Of a stretch of DNA of 64,000 nucleotides, positions 49,637-63,295 are shown piece after piece (positions within the stretch are counted from its first letter, which is position 1; the number at the start of each line of letters is the position of its first letter). Origin of the DNA: Arthrobacter glacialis (GTDB lineage: Bacteria; Actinomycetota; Actinomycetes; Actinomycetales; Micrococcaceae); the NCBI RefSeq assembly GCF_002909445.1, contig NZ_PPXC01000004.1, positions 1 to 64,000 on the forward strand, in the 5' to 3' direction. A model generated the notes under the pieces. The model did not search any database. It was given only the letters and a program-made list of their open reading frames with translations, and was not told the origin of the DNA. Made by a program: the position numbers and the translations under genes.

Positions 49637-49650
49637 TTAGATTAGCTTAG
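49637..49650 (-). promoter_or_regulatory. DtxR/IdeR-like iron box candidate
   Basis: TTAGATTAGCTTAG resembles the core of the DtxR/IdeR box (TTAGGTTAGSCTAACCTAA), matching 11 of 14 core positions on the minus strand. It is 17 bases upstream of the siderophore-binding gene, where repression by iron would be expected. Confidence 0.55.
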
Positions 49651-49766
49651 GCAATCCTTATAAGCTCTTCTAAGAACCTATTATGACGAGCAATAATTGC
49701 GCAAATTAATGGTGCCCTATTTACCGTGACGCTCATCACTTGATATCGGGCGGTTACGATTTAGAG

Positions 49767-50993
49767 ATGTCCCTTGATGCCATTTCCCCCCTTCTCACCG
49801 TTGCTGGATGGGAACTTCTGTCCTCCTTGGGCCCCTATTCGGACGCCGAATCGCTCAAACTCAACGAATCCTTGCGCAAAGCCGGGCACTCCCCCGAACT
49901 GGTGGCGGCCGCCCTGACGCAATCACGGCTTCGCGCCAAGGCTGAGGCCAAGTTTGGCGAATTCGCGCACCAAATGCTGTTCACCCAGACTGGGCTGGAA
50001 CAAGCCACGCGATTGAGCATTGCGGCGTTGCACGCGCAGCGATTTAAAGCAGCCGGGATCACCCGTGTGGCAGATCTGGGCTGCGGTTTGGGCGCCGATT
50101 CGTTGGCCATGGCCAGCTTGGACATTTCCGTCACAGCCGTGGAGATGGATGAGATCACAGCAGCCTGCACCACTGTGAATCTCATGCCGTTCCCTGAGGC
50201 GACGGTCATTTGCGGCCGCGCCGAGGAAACTGACCTGGGTGGCATTGACGGCGTATGGCTGGATCCGGCCCGCCGCACCACCAACACCTCCGGCACCACC
50301 CGGCTCTTTGACCCCGAGGCATTCTCACCGCCGCTGTCATTCGTGGAAATGCTGGCTGATTCGGGTAAAGCCGTGGGCGTCAAGATGGGGCCGGGCATTC
50401 CCCACGACGCCGTGCCCGCAACGGCTGAGGCCCAATGGATTTCCGTCAATGGTGACGTGGTGGAGGCCGGCCTCTACTTCAATGCGCTGGCACGCCCCGG
50501 CATCCGCCGCGCGGCCCTGGTGGTGGGGGCTAATGGGATGCATGAACTCACCAGCGCCGTGCCGTACGACCCCGCCGCCCAGGATGTTGAAGTGGGCCCC
50601 ATAAGCGGCTACCTCTACGAGCCCGACGGCGCTGTGATCCGGGCAGGGTTGGTGGCAGATTTGGCCCGTACCGTGGGGGCACACTTGGTGGACGAACACA
50701 TTGCCTACATCTGCACAGAAAACCCCGTGAACACCCCCTTTGCCCGCGGCTACAAGGTTTTGGACGTCAAACCCTTCAACGTCAAGGCGCTCAAAAGCTG
50801 GGTCAAGGCCAACCGGATCGGTGTACTGGACATCAAGAAGCGCGGCATTTCAACCACGCCCGAAGTGTTGCGCCGCCAGCTCCTGACGGGGTCCGGTAAG
50901 GGACCCAACAAGGCAACCCTGATCCTGACCCGCATAGGCGAGGACAGGGTCGCCGTCGTGGTTGAACCGCACGGGGCTACGGGCGCACCCTAG
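49767..50993 (+). CDS. Class I SAM-dependent methyltransferase with THUMP-like domain
   Basis: The 408-residue protein has the SAM-binding motif VADLGCGLGADSLAMA (about residues 102-117), VTAVEMDE as the acidic loop, and WLDPARRT at motif IV. The C-terminal region GYKVLDVKPFNVKALKSWVKANRIGVLDIKKRG matches the THUMP-like domain. That pairing suggests rRNA or tRNA methylation, but the target is unknown. ATG 49767 was chosen; the frame extends 27 bases further up without support. It diverges from the siderophore operon and converges on the aroE-like gene. Confidence 0.85.
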   Translation: MSLDAISPLLTVAGWELLSSLGPYSDAESLKLNESLRKAGHSPELVAAALTQSRLRAKAEAKFGEFAHQMLFTQTGLEQATRLSIAALHAQRFKAAGITRVADLGCGLGADSLAMASLDISVTAVEMDEITAACTTVNLMPFPEATVICGRAEETDLGGIDGVWLDPARRTTNTSGTTRLFDPEAFSPPLSFVEMLADSGKAVGVKMGPGIPHDAVPATAEAQWISVNGDVVEAGLYFNALARPGIRRAALVVGANGMHELTSAVPYDPAAQDVEVGPISGYLYEPDGAVIRAGLVADLARTVGAHLVDEHIAYICTENPVNTPFARGYKVLDVKPFNVKALKSWVKANRIGVLDIKKRGISTTPEVLRRQLLTGSGKGPNKATLILTRIGEDRVAVVVEPHGATGAP

Positions 50994-51027
50994 GCCCACG
51001 CCCCAAAACGCTATCGCAGCAATGGCG

Positions 51028-51843
51028 TCACTGGGAGCGGGAGAACTCGGACGCTTCGCGGACCAGCTCGGGGCTGGGGCGCACACCCGTGTAGAGCACA
51101 AACTGTTCGGCTGCCTGGATGGCGATGACCTCGGCGCCTGTGATGACAGGCTTGCCCGCGGCACGGGCTGCTTGGATGAGGGGCGTCTCAGAGGGAAGCG
51201 CCACCACGTCGAAGACAATCTGCGCGGCTGCCACAGTGGCGTCGTCGAAGGATTGGGATGATTCCTCGGAACCTGCCATACCCAGCGGCGTGACGTTGAT
51301 GAGCAAGTCCGCTGTTGCCGGGCCAACTTCGGCCAGCCAGCCAAATCCGTAGAGGCCGGCCAGTGCTTTCCCAGCCTCCTCGTTGCGGGCCACAATCGAA
51401 ACGTGCGTCAGCCCGGCGTCGCGCACTGCAGCAGCAACAGCCTTGGCCATACCGCCGGAACCGCGCAGCAGAACAGTGAAATCGGCAGGGACCTTGTGCG
51501 TCGCCAACAACTCGGCGATGGCCAGGTAGTCGGTGTTGTAGGCGGTGAGGACGCCGTCATTGTTGACAATGGTGTTCACCGAGTCGATGGCGGCGGCGGA
51601 GGCATCCATGACGTCAATCATGGCGATGACGTCCTCCTTGTACGGCATGGACACTGCCGCGCCGCGAATGCCCAGACCCCGAATGCCGGCGACTGCCTGC
51701 GCCAGATCTTTCGGGGCAAAAGCCTTGTAAACGTAGTTCAGGTTTAGTGCGTCGTACAGGTAATTGTGGAAGCGCGTACCTATATTGCTGGGCCGCGCGG
51801 CGAGGGAAATGCACAATGTCATGTCTTTGTTCAAAATAGGCAC
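51028..51843 (-). CDS. Shikimate dehydrogenase-like protein (SdhL/HI_0607 type)
   Basis: The 271-residue NAD(P) oxidoreductase starts at GTG 51843, giving VPILNKDMTLCISLAARPSN. This matches the start of Haemophilus HI_0607 (SdhL); ATG 51822 would cut part of this block. GLGIRGAAVSMPYKEDVIAMID holds the catalytic lysine, AYNTDYLA the aspartate, and LLRGSGGMAKAVAAA the nucleotide loop. SdhL enzymes oxidise shikimate poorly compared with AroE and their true role is uncertain. It is divergent from the GCS2 ligase gene. Confidence 0.9.
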   Translation of the reverse strand: MPILNKDMTLCISLAARPSNIGTRFHNYLYDALNLNYVYKAFAPKDLAQAVAGIRGLGIRGAAVSMPYKEDVIAMIDVMDASAAAIDSVNTIVNNDGVLTAYNTDYLAIAELLATHKVPADFTVLLRGSGGMAKAVAAAVRDAGLTHVSIVARNEEAGKALAGLYGFGWLAEVGPATADLLINVTPLGMAGSEESSQSFDDATVAAAQIVFDVVALPSETPLIQAARAAGKPVITGAEVIAIQAAEQFVLYTGVRPSPELVREASEFSRSQ

Positions 51844-51943
51844 CACCCCATTGTGCCGGAAAACCTGAACTACAATCAGAAGGCACCCGGCGCCTTTGCC
51901 GCTTCGCACCCGATATTTTAGTTGCTGCCAAGGGGGCGCCCCA

Positions 51944-53086
51944 GTGAAGATTGATTTCGCTAAATCAGAGCAGTCCACTCTTGGACTGGAGTGGGAAATC
52001 GCTCTGGTTGACCACCAAACCGGTGAATTGGACGCCCGCGCCAATGATGTTTTCGCCAACATCACCGCCGCCCACCCCGAGGTGATGGCTGACGGTGAAC
52101 ACCCCCACATCAAGGGTGAGATGTTGCAGAACACCGTGGAGTTGGTCACAGGAATCTGCCACACGGTGGCCGAGGGCAAGGAAGACTTGCGCCGGAACCT
52201 GAACATTCTCCGGGATGCTGCCACACCGTTGGGCCTTGATCTGCTCAGCGCCGGCACCCACCCGTTCAGCAATCCGCGCACCCAGGTCGTCACGGACAAG
52301 GAACGCTACGCCAAGCTTGTTGACAGGACCCAGTGGTGGGGCAGCCAAATGCTCATCTATGGAGTTCACGTCCACGTGGGGCTTGACCACGTTTCCAAGG
52401 CCATGCCCGTCCTGGATGGGCTGGTCAATTATTTCCCGCACTTCCAGGCACTCTCCGCTTCCTCCCCGTATTGGAACGGTGAGGATACCGGCTACGCCTC
52501 CCAGCGGGCCTTGATGTTCCAGCAACTCCCCACGGCCGGCCTGCCGTTCCAGTTCCCGGACTGGGCGGGGTACGAGTCCTATGTGCAGGACATGTTCACT
52601 ACGGGTGTCATCGACGCCACGAATGAAATCCGTTGGGACATCCGCCCGGTGGCGGGTCTTGGCACCATTGAAATGCGCATCTGCGACGGCATGTCCACAC
52701 TCGAGGAAATTGGGGCTATTGCTGCCCTGACCCAGTGCTTGGTGGAGAGCTTTTCAAATACCTTGGACGACGGCGGTTCCATCCCCACCATGCCCCCGTG
52801 GCACATCCAGGAAAACAAGTGGCGCGCGGCGCGCTATGGCATGGACGCCATCATTATTTTGGATGCCGCCGGCAAGGAACAGCTCGTCACCGAGCACACC
52901 ATGGAACTGCTGAACAAACTTGAGCCTGTTGCCGCCCGTTTGGGTTGCGCGGATGAGTTGGCCAGCGTCGAGGCAATCCTCAACAAGGGGGCCAGCTACC
53001 AACGCCAGCGCTCCGTTGCGGCCGCCACAGAAGGTGACCTGCGCGCCGTCGTGCGTTCCCTGGTTGCAGAGATGGCCACCAACTAG
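51944..53086 (+). CDS. Glutamate-cysteine ligase family 2 (YbdK-like carboxylate-amine ligase)
   Basis: The 380-residue protein is of the GCS2 family. STLGLEWEIALVDHQTGELDA is the usual EEE-type metal/nucleotide start. GVHVHVGLDHVSKAMPVL and WDIRPVAGLGTIEMRICDG are the conserved core. GTG 51944 has AAGGGGG upstream. Family members ligate glutamate with cysteine or another amine using ATP. Actinobacteria mostly rely on mycothiol, so glutathione synthesis need not be its role. Confidence 0.9.
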   Translation: MKIDFAKSEQSTLGLEWEIALVDHQTGELDARANDVFANITAAHPEVMADGEHPHIKGEMLQNTVELVTGICHTVAEGKEDLRRNLNILRDAATPLGLDLLSAGTHPFSNPRTQVVTDKERYAKLVDRTQWWGSQMLIYGVHVHVGLDHVSKAMPVLDGLVNYFPHFQALSASSPYWNGEDTGYASQRALMFQQLPTAGLPFQFPDWAGYESYVQDMFTTGVIDATNEIRWDIRPVAGLGTIEMRICDGMSTLEEIGAIAALTQCLVESFSNTLDDGGSIPTMPPWHIQENKWRAARYGMDAIIILDAAGKEQLVTEHTMELLNKLEPVAARLGCADELASVEAILNKGASYQRQRSVAAATEGDLRAVVRSLVAEMATN

Positions 53087-53152
53087 TCCCCTCTTCCCGG
53101 ACCGCCGGTTCCCATCAACGGCCCCCTCAAGACCAGCGGTCCGCCAGCGGTG

Positions 53153-53761
53153 CTATTCCGGCAGGATCACCATGTCCAGGTAGTCACGCAGGGCCCCGGC
53201 CATGTCGATGCGTTCGGGCGCCATGAGCCACTGCGTCTGAATGCCGTCCCACAACGCGATCAGGCTGGCAGCGGCCCGCTCGGGATCCACGCCCGGGCGC
53301 AGCCGGCCAGCATCGGCGAGCGCGGAAAATTGCTGCAGGTAGCTGCGGCGCAAGCCTTCATACCGCTGCGTGAAGTAGTCGCGGCCGGGGTGGTTGTCCG
53401 TGACGGATTCGGCGCACAGCACGGTGTAGAGCTCAATGACGCCGGGAACCGTTTCATTGAAGCGGGCCTGCCGGACCACGGCGTCAACCAGGGATTCCCG
53501 GGGGTCACGGGCCCCGCCGTCGCCCGTGACGGTGTCACGCCAATTCAAGACGGCCAGCAGCAGGTCGCCCTTGGACGGGAAATAGTGCAGCAGGCTTGTC
53601 TGGCTCATCCCCACCTTGTCCGCCACACCCTGCAATGAACCGCCGCGGTAGCCGTGGGCCGCAAACACCTCATGGGCGGCCATGACTATGCTCTCCCGGC
53701 GCTGCTTGGACTTGGCATAGGGTCCCCGCGGCGCCCTGGTCCCGGTCTCATTGGTGGTCAT
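53153..53761 (-). CDS. TetR-family transcriptional regulator
   Basis: The 202-residue repressor has the HTH AAHEVFAAHGYRGGSLQGVADKVGMSQTSLLHYFPSKGDLLLAVL (about residues 28-72, in consecutive parts). A ligand domain with TetR_C-like helices follows. It is divergent from the sugar ABC/beta-galactosidase operon, with an 18-bp palindrome in the gap, so it most likely represses that operon until a galactoside is present. Confidence 0.92.
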   Translation of the reverse strand: MTTNETGTRAPRGPYAKSKQRRESIVMAAHEVFAAHGYRGGSLQGVADKVGMSQTSLLHYFPSKGDLLLAVLNWRDTVTGDGGARDPRESLVDAVVRQARFNETVPGVIELYTVLCAESVTDNHPGRDYFTQRYEGLRRSYLQQFSALADAGRLRPGVDPERAAASLIALWDGIQTQWLMAPERIDMAGALRDYLDMVILPE

Positions 53762-53803
53762 GCATAGCGAGCTTACATGAGTCCTGCGTCACATAATTTT
53801 AAT

Positions 53804-53821
53804 TTCGAGTAACCACTCGAA
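53804..53821. promoter_or_regulatory. Palindromic operator candidate between tetR and the galactoside operon
   Basis: TTCGAGT-AACC-ACTCGAA is a perfect 7-4-7 palindrome, 43 bases from the tetR start and 95 bases from the binding-protein start. It is the only clear palindrome in the 154-bp gap 53762-53915. Confidence 0.65.
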
Positions 53822-53915
53822 CTTTGTGTTAGCGTCCTTCGTACTCGGTCCGCCGGGTGATGCCGGTGTCCCGCGGACACCTCGCGTCCCGACCTCTACG
53901 ACGAAGTGCAGGCAC

Positions 53916-55259
53916 ATGACACAATTCACGCGACGACAATTGCTCGGTGCCGGCCTCGGCACGGCGGCCCTGGGAATGCTGGCAGGATGCGCCACCCCGG
54001 GCACGGCTTCCGTCAACGGCGGGCCCGTCATTGCCCCGGTTGCTTCAGGGGAAAAGATCACCCTGAAGTACTGGTCCTGGTTGAAGGACCTGCAAAAGGT
54101 TGCGGACATCTGGAACGAGTCCCACCCCAACGTTCAGGTTGAAACTGTTTGGATACCCGGAGGCAACTCGGGCGGATACCAAAAGATATTCTCCGCCCTC
54201 GCAACGCAGGGCGGGCCGGACCTGGCCCAGGTTGAAATGCGGTCCATCCCTGAGTTCATGCTGGTCAACGGCTTGGTTGACCTCACCCGCTATGGGGCCC
54301 AGGAAACCGCGCACCTCTACGATCCCACCCTGTGGAGCCAGGTCAGCTACACGGGAGGCGTCTACGGCATTCCTCAGGACTCGGGCCCCATGGGCATGTT
54401 CTACCAACCCGCCGTGCTGGAGAAGGTCGGTGCAACTCCGCCTGCCACCTGGAATGAATGGGGCGAGGTAGCCGGGGAACTGCGCAAAACCGACGCCTAC
54501 ATGGATTGCTTCCCTCTCGGCGACGCGTCAGTTTTTGCGGCATTTGCAACCCAGGCCGGGGCCCAATGGTTCCGTGCAGAAGAGGACGGCTGGGTCATCA
54601 ACATGACAGACCCGGCCACCATGCAGGCCGCCGAATTCTTCGATTCCGCGATTGACAAGGACCTCGTCCAGACCGCATACGGCGCCTTTTCCCCGGGCTG
54701 GTTTGCCGCTGCCGCCAAGGGCGGGCTGGCCTCCGTGACCTCCGGCAGCTGGGCGGACGCCCTCATTGCAGGAGTGAGTGGAGGCGAAGGGAAATGGCGG
54801 GTGGCACCCATGCCTGTGTGGGACGGCGGCTCAGGTTTCGGGTCCAGCTACCTGGGCGGTTCAACCGCAGCGGTCCTTGCCAACAGCAAGCACCCCAAGG
54901 AGGCACTTGACTTCGCCGTCTGGATGACCACCTCCAAGGAGGGCATTGACGCCATGATCAACAACAGCGGCATCGGATGGTCACCGGCCCCCGGTTTCAT
55001 CGGCACCACACGGCAAAAGCCTTCACCGTTCTTCAGCGGCCAGAACTACAACCAGGAAGTCTTCGAACCAGCCACGCTGCAACAAAACCCGGATTGGTCG
55101 TGGTGGCCGGTAACCACTCAGTCGCTGAACATCCTCAGCGACGGCTTCCGCAAAAAAGCCACGGGCACCTCACTGGTGGAAACCATGTCGATCGCGGAAA
55201 AGCAGATCATGACTGTTTTCAAGAACAAGGGCCTGAGCATTCGAAGGGAAGCATCATGA
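53916..55259 (+). CDS. Sugar ABC transporter substrate-binding lipoprotein
   Basis: The 447-residue protein has the signal MTQFTRRQLLGAGLGTAALGMLAGC with twin arginines and a lipobox (LAGC; given here in blocks TRRQLLGAG and MLAGC), so a Tat-exported lipoprotein is likely. LKYWSWLKDLQKVADIWNESHPNV, GGPDLAQVEM and GIPQDSGPMGMFYQPAVLEK are typical of family 1 sugar-binding proteins. The operon ends in a beta-galactosidase, so lactose or another galactoside is the probable ligand. The stop overlaps the next start. Confidence 0.9.
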   Translation: MTQFTRRQLLGAGLGTAALGMLAGCATPGTASVNGGPVIAPVASGEKITLKYWSWLKDLQKVADIWNESHPNVQVETVWIPGGNSGGYQKIFSALATQGGPDLAQVEMRSIPEFMLVNGLVDLTRYGAQETAHLYDPTLWSQVSYTGGVYGIPQDSGPMGMFYQPAVLEKVGATPPATWNEWGEVAGELRKTDAYMDCFPLGDASVFAAFATQAGAQWFRAEEDGWVINMTDPATMQAAEFFDSAIDKDLVQTAYGAFSPGWFAAAAKGGLASVTSGSWADALIAGVSGGEGKWRVAPMPVWDGGSGFGSSYLGGSTAAVLANSKHPKEALDFAVWMTTSKEGIDAMINNSGIGWSPAPGFIGTTRQKPSPFFSGQNYNQEVFEPATLQQNPDWSWWPVTTQSLNILSDGFRKKATGTSLVETMSIAEKQIMTVFKNKGLSIRREAS

Positions 55260-56214
55260 CAACCACACATCCATCCGACCAGCAACAACGCGGGACCACG
55301 CCGCAAGGCAACACCGGCAACCGGGTCCCCCGCCGGCCCAAGGCCCAGTCCCGCGCTCCCTGGATTCTGCTGGCACCGTTCCTGGCCCTGTTCCTGCTGA
55401 CCTTCATCCTGCCCATCCTTGTAGCCATTGCCTCCAGCTTCACCAAGGTCACACGCAAGGGCCTTTTTGGCGAGGCAGGCGTAACGAGTGAGTTCGCGTG
55501 GTTCAGCAACTACGCCCAAGCACTGTCCGACGGCAACTTCGTCGCCTCCATCGGCAGAATGTTCCTCTTTGGCATTGTCCAGGTCCCGGTCATGATTATC
55601 CTGTGCACCGTGTTGGCGTTGATGCTGGAATCGACCTCGGCCCGTTGGCCGGGGTTCTTCCGCGCAGCCTACTTCCTGCCTTACGGAGTGCCAGGTGTGA
55701 TCGCCACTATCCTCTGGTCATTCCTGTATGTGCCGGGTTTGAGCCCCCTGATCGACATCGCCGGGATGTTCGGACTGGAACCGGATTTTCTGGGCCCAAA
55801 CACCGTCCTGTGGTCCATCGCAAACATTGTGCTGTGGAGCTACGCCGGATACAACATGCTCATTATCGTGGCGCAGCTCAAAACCATTCCTGTGGAGCTT
55901 TATGAAGCGGCCAGGGTGGACGGGGCCACCACATGGAGGATCGCCCGCAGCATTCAGCTGCCCCTCATCAAGCCTGCCCTGGTGCTGACCACAGTCTTTT
56001 CCATCATTGGCACACTCCAGCTCTTCGCCGAGGCCCAGGTGCTCAAAACTGTTGCACCGTCCATTGACAGCCAGTACACGCCCAACCTGAGTGCCTACAG
56101 CACTGCGTTCGCGTACAACGACTACAACGTTGCCGCCGCCCAGGCCGTCCTCATTGCCGCGGTGGCCCTCATCCTTTCCTTTGCCTTCCTCAAATTCTCG
56201 AACAGGAAATCATC

Positions 56215-56218
<4 letters not shown>
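55256..56218 (+). CDS. Sugar ABC transporter permease (MalF-like)
   Basis: The 320-residue permease has six membrane segments after a hydrophilic Gln/Arg-rich start (PWILLAPFLALFLLTFILPILVA). The EAA coupling loop reads YEAARVDGATTWRIARSIQLPLIKP. ATG 55256 overlaps the upstream stop, and its own stop overlaps the second permease start. Confidence 0.93.
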
Positions 56219-60209
<3,991 letters not shown>

Positions 60210-60213
60210 CTCC

Positions 60214-60312
60214 AACGCCCGCTCACTTACGGGGGTTTAACCCGTAACGCCCGCTCACTTACGGGTGGTTTTTCGCCGACGCTCGTTCACCAAGTGAGCG
60301 GGCGTCGGCGAA
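60214..60312. terminator. Triplicated-arm repeat and hairpin between lacZ and tsaD
   Basis: AACGCCCGCTCACTTACGGG occurs twice in direct orientation (60214-60233, 60246-60265). A related arm occurs inverted near 60290-60304. TTCGCCGACGCTCGTTCAC (60272-60290) pairs with 60294-60312 with two mismatches. The element fills most of the 148-bp gap between the convergent genes. Confidence 0.75.
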
Positions 60313-60357
60313 AACAGCCCCGGAAGAGAGCGAGCGTTTTATGAGAGCCAGTTCCTC

Positions 60358-61449
60358 TTACAGGCTGATGCTGGTCACTGGCATGGAGGAGTCCGGGGCA
60401 AACGCCAGATCGCTCGGGGCCACGCCGTTCATGACCAGCTGCGCGCCCAGCGCTGCCACCATGGCTCCGTTGTCGGTGCACAACGACAGCTTGGGCACCA
60501 ACAGCGTGATGCCGGCCGCCAGGCAGCGCTGCTGCGCCAGCTCCCGCAACCGGGAGTTCGCAGCCACGCCGCCGCCCAGCAGCAAGGTGGTGATGCCCTG
60601 CTCCTTGCACGCCAGCACAGCTTTGGCCGTGATGACATCCAACACGGCTTCCTGGAACGACGCCGCAACGTCGGCCACCGGGACGGCCTCGCCACGTGCC
60701 TCGTACCCCTCAACGCAGCGGGCCACTGCCGTCTTCAGACCGGAGAAAGAGAAGTCGTAGCGGTGCGGACCGGGAGCCTCGGCGGTGCCCATGTATTTGG
60801 GCATGGTCAGCCCGCGCGGGAACCGGATGGCCTTGGCATTGCCTTCACGGGCCAGCCGATCAATCGCGGGCCCGCCCGGGTAGTTCAGTCCCAGCAGGCG
60901 GGCCACCTTGTCAAAGGCCTCCCCGGCGGCGTCATCAATGGTGGCACCGAGCAACTCCACATCGGAGGCAAGGCTGCGCACGCGCAGAATCTCCGTGTGC
61001 CCACCGGAGACCAGCAGTGCACCAAGTTTTTCTGGCAGCTGCCCGCCCTGATAGACGGCAGCGATGGACTCATCCAGCAGCCCCACCCCCACGTGCGCCA
61101 CCAGGTGGTTGATGGCGTACAGCGGTTTGCCGGTGGCCAGTGCCAACGCCTTGGCTGCGCTGACACCCACCATGAGGGCGCCGGCCAGGCCCGGGCCGCT
61201 GGTGACGGCAATGGCGTCCACATCCGCCAGGGTGACTCCGGCATCGGAAAGCGCCTGCTGCAAGGTGGGGACAAAGGCGTCCAGGTGTGCCCGGGAGGCA
61301 ATCTCCGGGATCACGCCGCCAAAACGGACGTGCTCCTCCATGGACGAGGAAACGGTGTTTGTCAGCAGCGTTGTGCCTCGCACCAATCCCACACCCGTTT
61401 CATCACAGGAGGATTCAATGCCCAAAATCAACGGGTTGCTCTGGTTCAT
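60358..61449 (-). CDS. tsaD: tRNA threonylcarbamoyladenosine synthase subunit TsaD
   Basis: The 363-residue Kae1/Qri7-type protein transfers threonylcarbamoyl to A37 of ANN-decoding tRNAs. It begins [17 protein letters not shown] and has the metal-site region [29 protein letters not shown] and [10 protein letters not shown]. The ATG overlaps the rimI stop (ATGA). It is the last gene of the alr-tsaE-tsaB-rimI-tsaD operon. Confidence 0.96.
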   Translation of the reverse strand: MNQSNPLILGIESSCDETGVGLVRGTTLLTNTVSSSMEEHVRFGGVIPEIASRAHLDAFVPTLQQALSDAGVTLADVDAIAVTSGPGLAGALMVGVSAAKALALATGKPLYAINHLVAHVGVGLLDESIAAVYQGGQLPEKLGALLVSGGHTEILRVRSLASDVELLGATIDDAAGEAFDKVARLLGLNYPGGPAIDRLAREGNAKAIRFPRGLTMPKYMGTAEAPGPHRYDFSFSGLKTAVARCVEGYEARGEAVPVADVAASFQEAVLDVITAKAVLACKEQGITTLLLGGGVAANSRLRELAQQRCLAAGITLLVPKLSLCTDNGAMVAALGAQLVMNGVAPSDLAFAPDSSMPVTSISL

Positions 61450-61982
61450 GAGGGGTCCTTCACATCAGTGGGTGTGGGCAGTGACAGGCGCATGATCAGC
61501 CCGTCCGAGCCGTCCCTGTAGTACTTGCGCCGCGTGTGAATGTGCTCAAAACCGTAGCGCTTGTACAGGTCTTGGGCGCGCGGGTTGGCGGTGCTGACCT
61601 CGAGCATGATCTCCTTGGCGCCGCGCCGGACAGCCTCCGCAATGAGATCGGCCATCATGGCTCGGGCAATACCGCGCCCCTCAAACTCCGGCAGGACACC
61701 AATGGTCTGGATGTCCCCCACCGGCTCCACACACATCAGGCCGGCATAGCCTGCCAAGTGCAGATGTCCGACGTCGTCTGGAACCTCCGCGACAATGTAC
61801 CGCCGAGTGTCGGGCTGGGCCAGCTCATCCTCAAACATGTACCGCGGCCAGCAGTCCACCCCAAAAAGTTGGGCGTCCAGGGCCGTGATGACGTCAATGT
61901 CGCCCGGTTCCATGAGGCGCAACACGGCAGGACCCTGCACAGCCGATCCCGGCCGCTGGGCACCTGCCGCGGCCGCGGTCAC
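61446..61982 (-). CDS. rimI: Ribosomal-protein-alanine N-acetyltransferase (GNAT)
   Basis: The 178-residue GNAT protein has [65 protein letters not shown] (given as the continuous core around residues 90-155). The Q/RxxGxG/A acetyl-CoA loop reads EGRGIA. This is the RimI pattern; RimI acetylates ribosomal S18 and, in actinobacteria, other N-termini. GTG 61982 overlaps the tsaB stop. The first 18 residues are Ala/Gly-rich and poorly conserved. Confidence 0.92.
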   Translation of the reverse strand: MTAAAAGAQRPGSAVQGPAVLRLMEPGDIDVITALDAQLFGVDCWPRYMFEDELAQPDTRRYIVAEVPDDVGHLHLAGYAGLMCVEPVGDIQTIGVLPEFEGRGIARAMMADLIAEAVRRGAKEIMLEVSTANPRAQDLYKRYGFEHIHTRRKYYRDGSDGLIMRLSLPTPTDVKDPS

Positions 61983-62713
61983 AGTGCCCTCTTTCGGGGG
62001 CCGGGAACCTTGGCGTCGGATTCGCGCATGTACAGCGGTGTGGAATCCAAGAATCCTGCGCCTTCCAGGGATCCTGCGGCGGCAATCTTGCGCATGGCGG
62101 CCCGGCCCAGCTCCAGGGCAGTGGGCTGTTCCTGGGAAAAGCTTGCCTCCACAACACAGCCGCCGGCTGCGAGTTGCTGGGCGTAGATGCCGGCGCCGGC
62201 ACCAAACACTTGCACAGGCAAAATGTCTGCTGCCGGGCCCACGTGCGGGCCGTCGATCAGGGCAGCACTGGCACTGTATTTGGCCCAGTACACCTCCTGG
62301 CGGCGCGCGTCCGTGGCGACCACAAAGTCGGCCATGGCCAGTGGCGCAACTGCCCGTCCGTCAACATAACGTGGAGTGTCAAAAACTTGTTGGGCCAAGG
62401 CGTCAAGGCTCATCATTCCGTACAGCTTCACACCCCAGGTGAAGGCCAGTGTGCGAGCAACAGTGATCCCGGAACGCAGGCCCGTAAACGGGCCAGGGCC
62501 TGTGCCCACAATGATGGCATCCAGCGCGGGGCCTTCGGTGACGGGGTCGGTGAACAGCGACTTCACCCCGGGGGCCAGCACCTCGGCGTGGCTGCGGGTG
62601 TCTTTGGTGGCAAAATTCGCCACCACCCGCGCCGTCCGGGCCAGGTCTTGGGGGTCGAAGTCCAGCACTGCCGCACTGGCCACAGCTGAGGTGTCAATGG
62701 TCAAGATTCGCAC
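61979..62713 (-). CDS. tsaB: tRNA threonylcarbamoyladenosine synthase subunit TsaB
   Basis: The 244-residue protein begins MRILTIDTSAVASAAVL (GTG start). IIVGTGPGPFTGLRSGITVARTLAF is the TsaB signature. TsaB is the inactive partner that binds TsaD and TsaE. It lies 12 bases after tsaE and overlaps rimI by GTGA. Confidence 0.94.
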   Translation of the reverse strand: MRILTIDTSAVASAAVLDFDPQDLARTARVVANFATKDTRSHAEVLAPGVKSLFTDPVTEGPALDAIIVGTGPGPFTGLRSGITVARTLAFTWGVKLYGMMSLDALAQQVFDTPRYVDGRAVAPLAMADFVVATDARRQEVYWAKYSASAALIDGPHVGPAADILPVQVFGAGAGIYAQQLAAGGCVVEASFSQEQPTALELGRAAMRKIAAAGSLEGAGFLDSTPLYMRESDAKVPGPRKRAL

Positions 62714-62725
62714 AATATCTACTGT

Positions 62726-63295
62726 CTATTCTGTTGAAAGCTGCTGGCCGAGCACGGAAAAATCGGTGCCTTCCCAGCGCGGACCAATGGCTTGGACACG
62801 CAAAAGGCGGGGTTCGTCGTCGTCCTCGTCGGCAAAATCAAAGGTGTCAGCATCGAGGTCCGGGGCAGCCGTGGGAGCAGGAGCCCCGCCAACGGCACGC
62901 ACCAACTCGATGTCCAGGCGGCTCGCTGCCAAGTGCTCCACCCTGTCCACGCCCCACTCCACCACTGTCACCGAGGAGTCCATGGTGTTTTCCAAGTCAA
63001 TGTCATCAATTTCGCCCGGCGAGGAAAGCCTGTACGCATCGACGTGGACCAGGTCCGGCCCGCCCGGGTTGGGCCCGTCGGGGAGGTTCGGGTGAATTCG
63101 CACCAGTACAAAGGTGGGGGAAATGATGCCCGGCCGAACCCCCAAACTGCTGCCCAGTCCTTGCGTGAAGGTGGTCTTGCCCGCTCCCAGTTCTCCGCTG
63201 AGGATGATCAAATCGCCGGCCTTGAGCAGCCCTGCCAGCCGGTGTGCCAGCTCCTGGGTCTGCTCGGCAGTGCTGGTGGCAAATTCCCACACCAT
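62726..63295 (-). CDS. tsaE: tRNA threonylcarbamoyladenosine synthase ATPase TsaE
   Basis: The 189-residue ATPase has Walker A in LSGELGAGKTTFTQGLG, SPTFVLVRIH, VHVDAYRL and VVEWGVDRVE. The C-terminal 40 residues are acidic (DADTFDFADEDDDEP) and longer than in most TsaE proteins. Its ATG overlaps the alr stop as TGATG. Confidence 0.94.
   Translation of the reverse strand: MVWEFATSTAEQTQELAHRLAGLLKAGDLIILSGELGAGKTTFTQGLGSSLGVRPGIISPTFVLVRIHPNLPDGPNPGGPDLVHVDAYRLSSPGEIDDIDLENTMDSSVTVVEWGVDRVEHLAASRLDIELVRAVGGAPAPTAAPDLDADTFDFADEDDDEPRLLRVQAIGPRWEGTDFSVLGQQLSTE

Noticed and set aside
53098-53143. CGGACCGC/GCGGTCCG inverted repeat after the GCS2 ligase gene
   Set aside because: An 8-bp stem with a 30-base loop is too weak to call a terminator.
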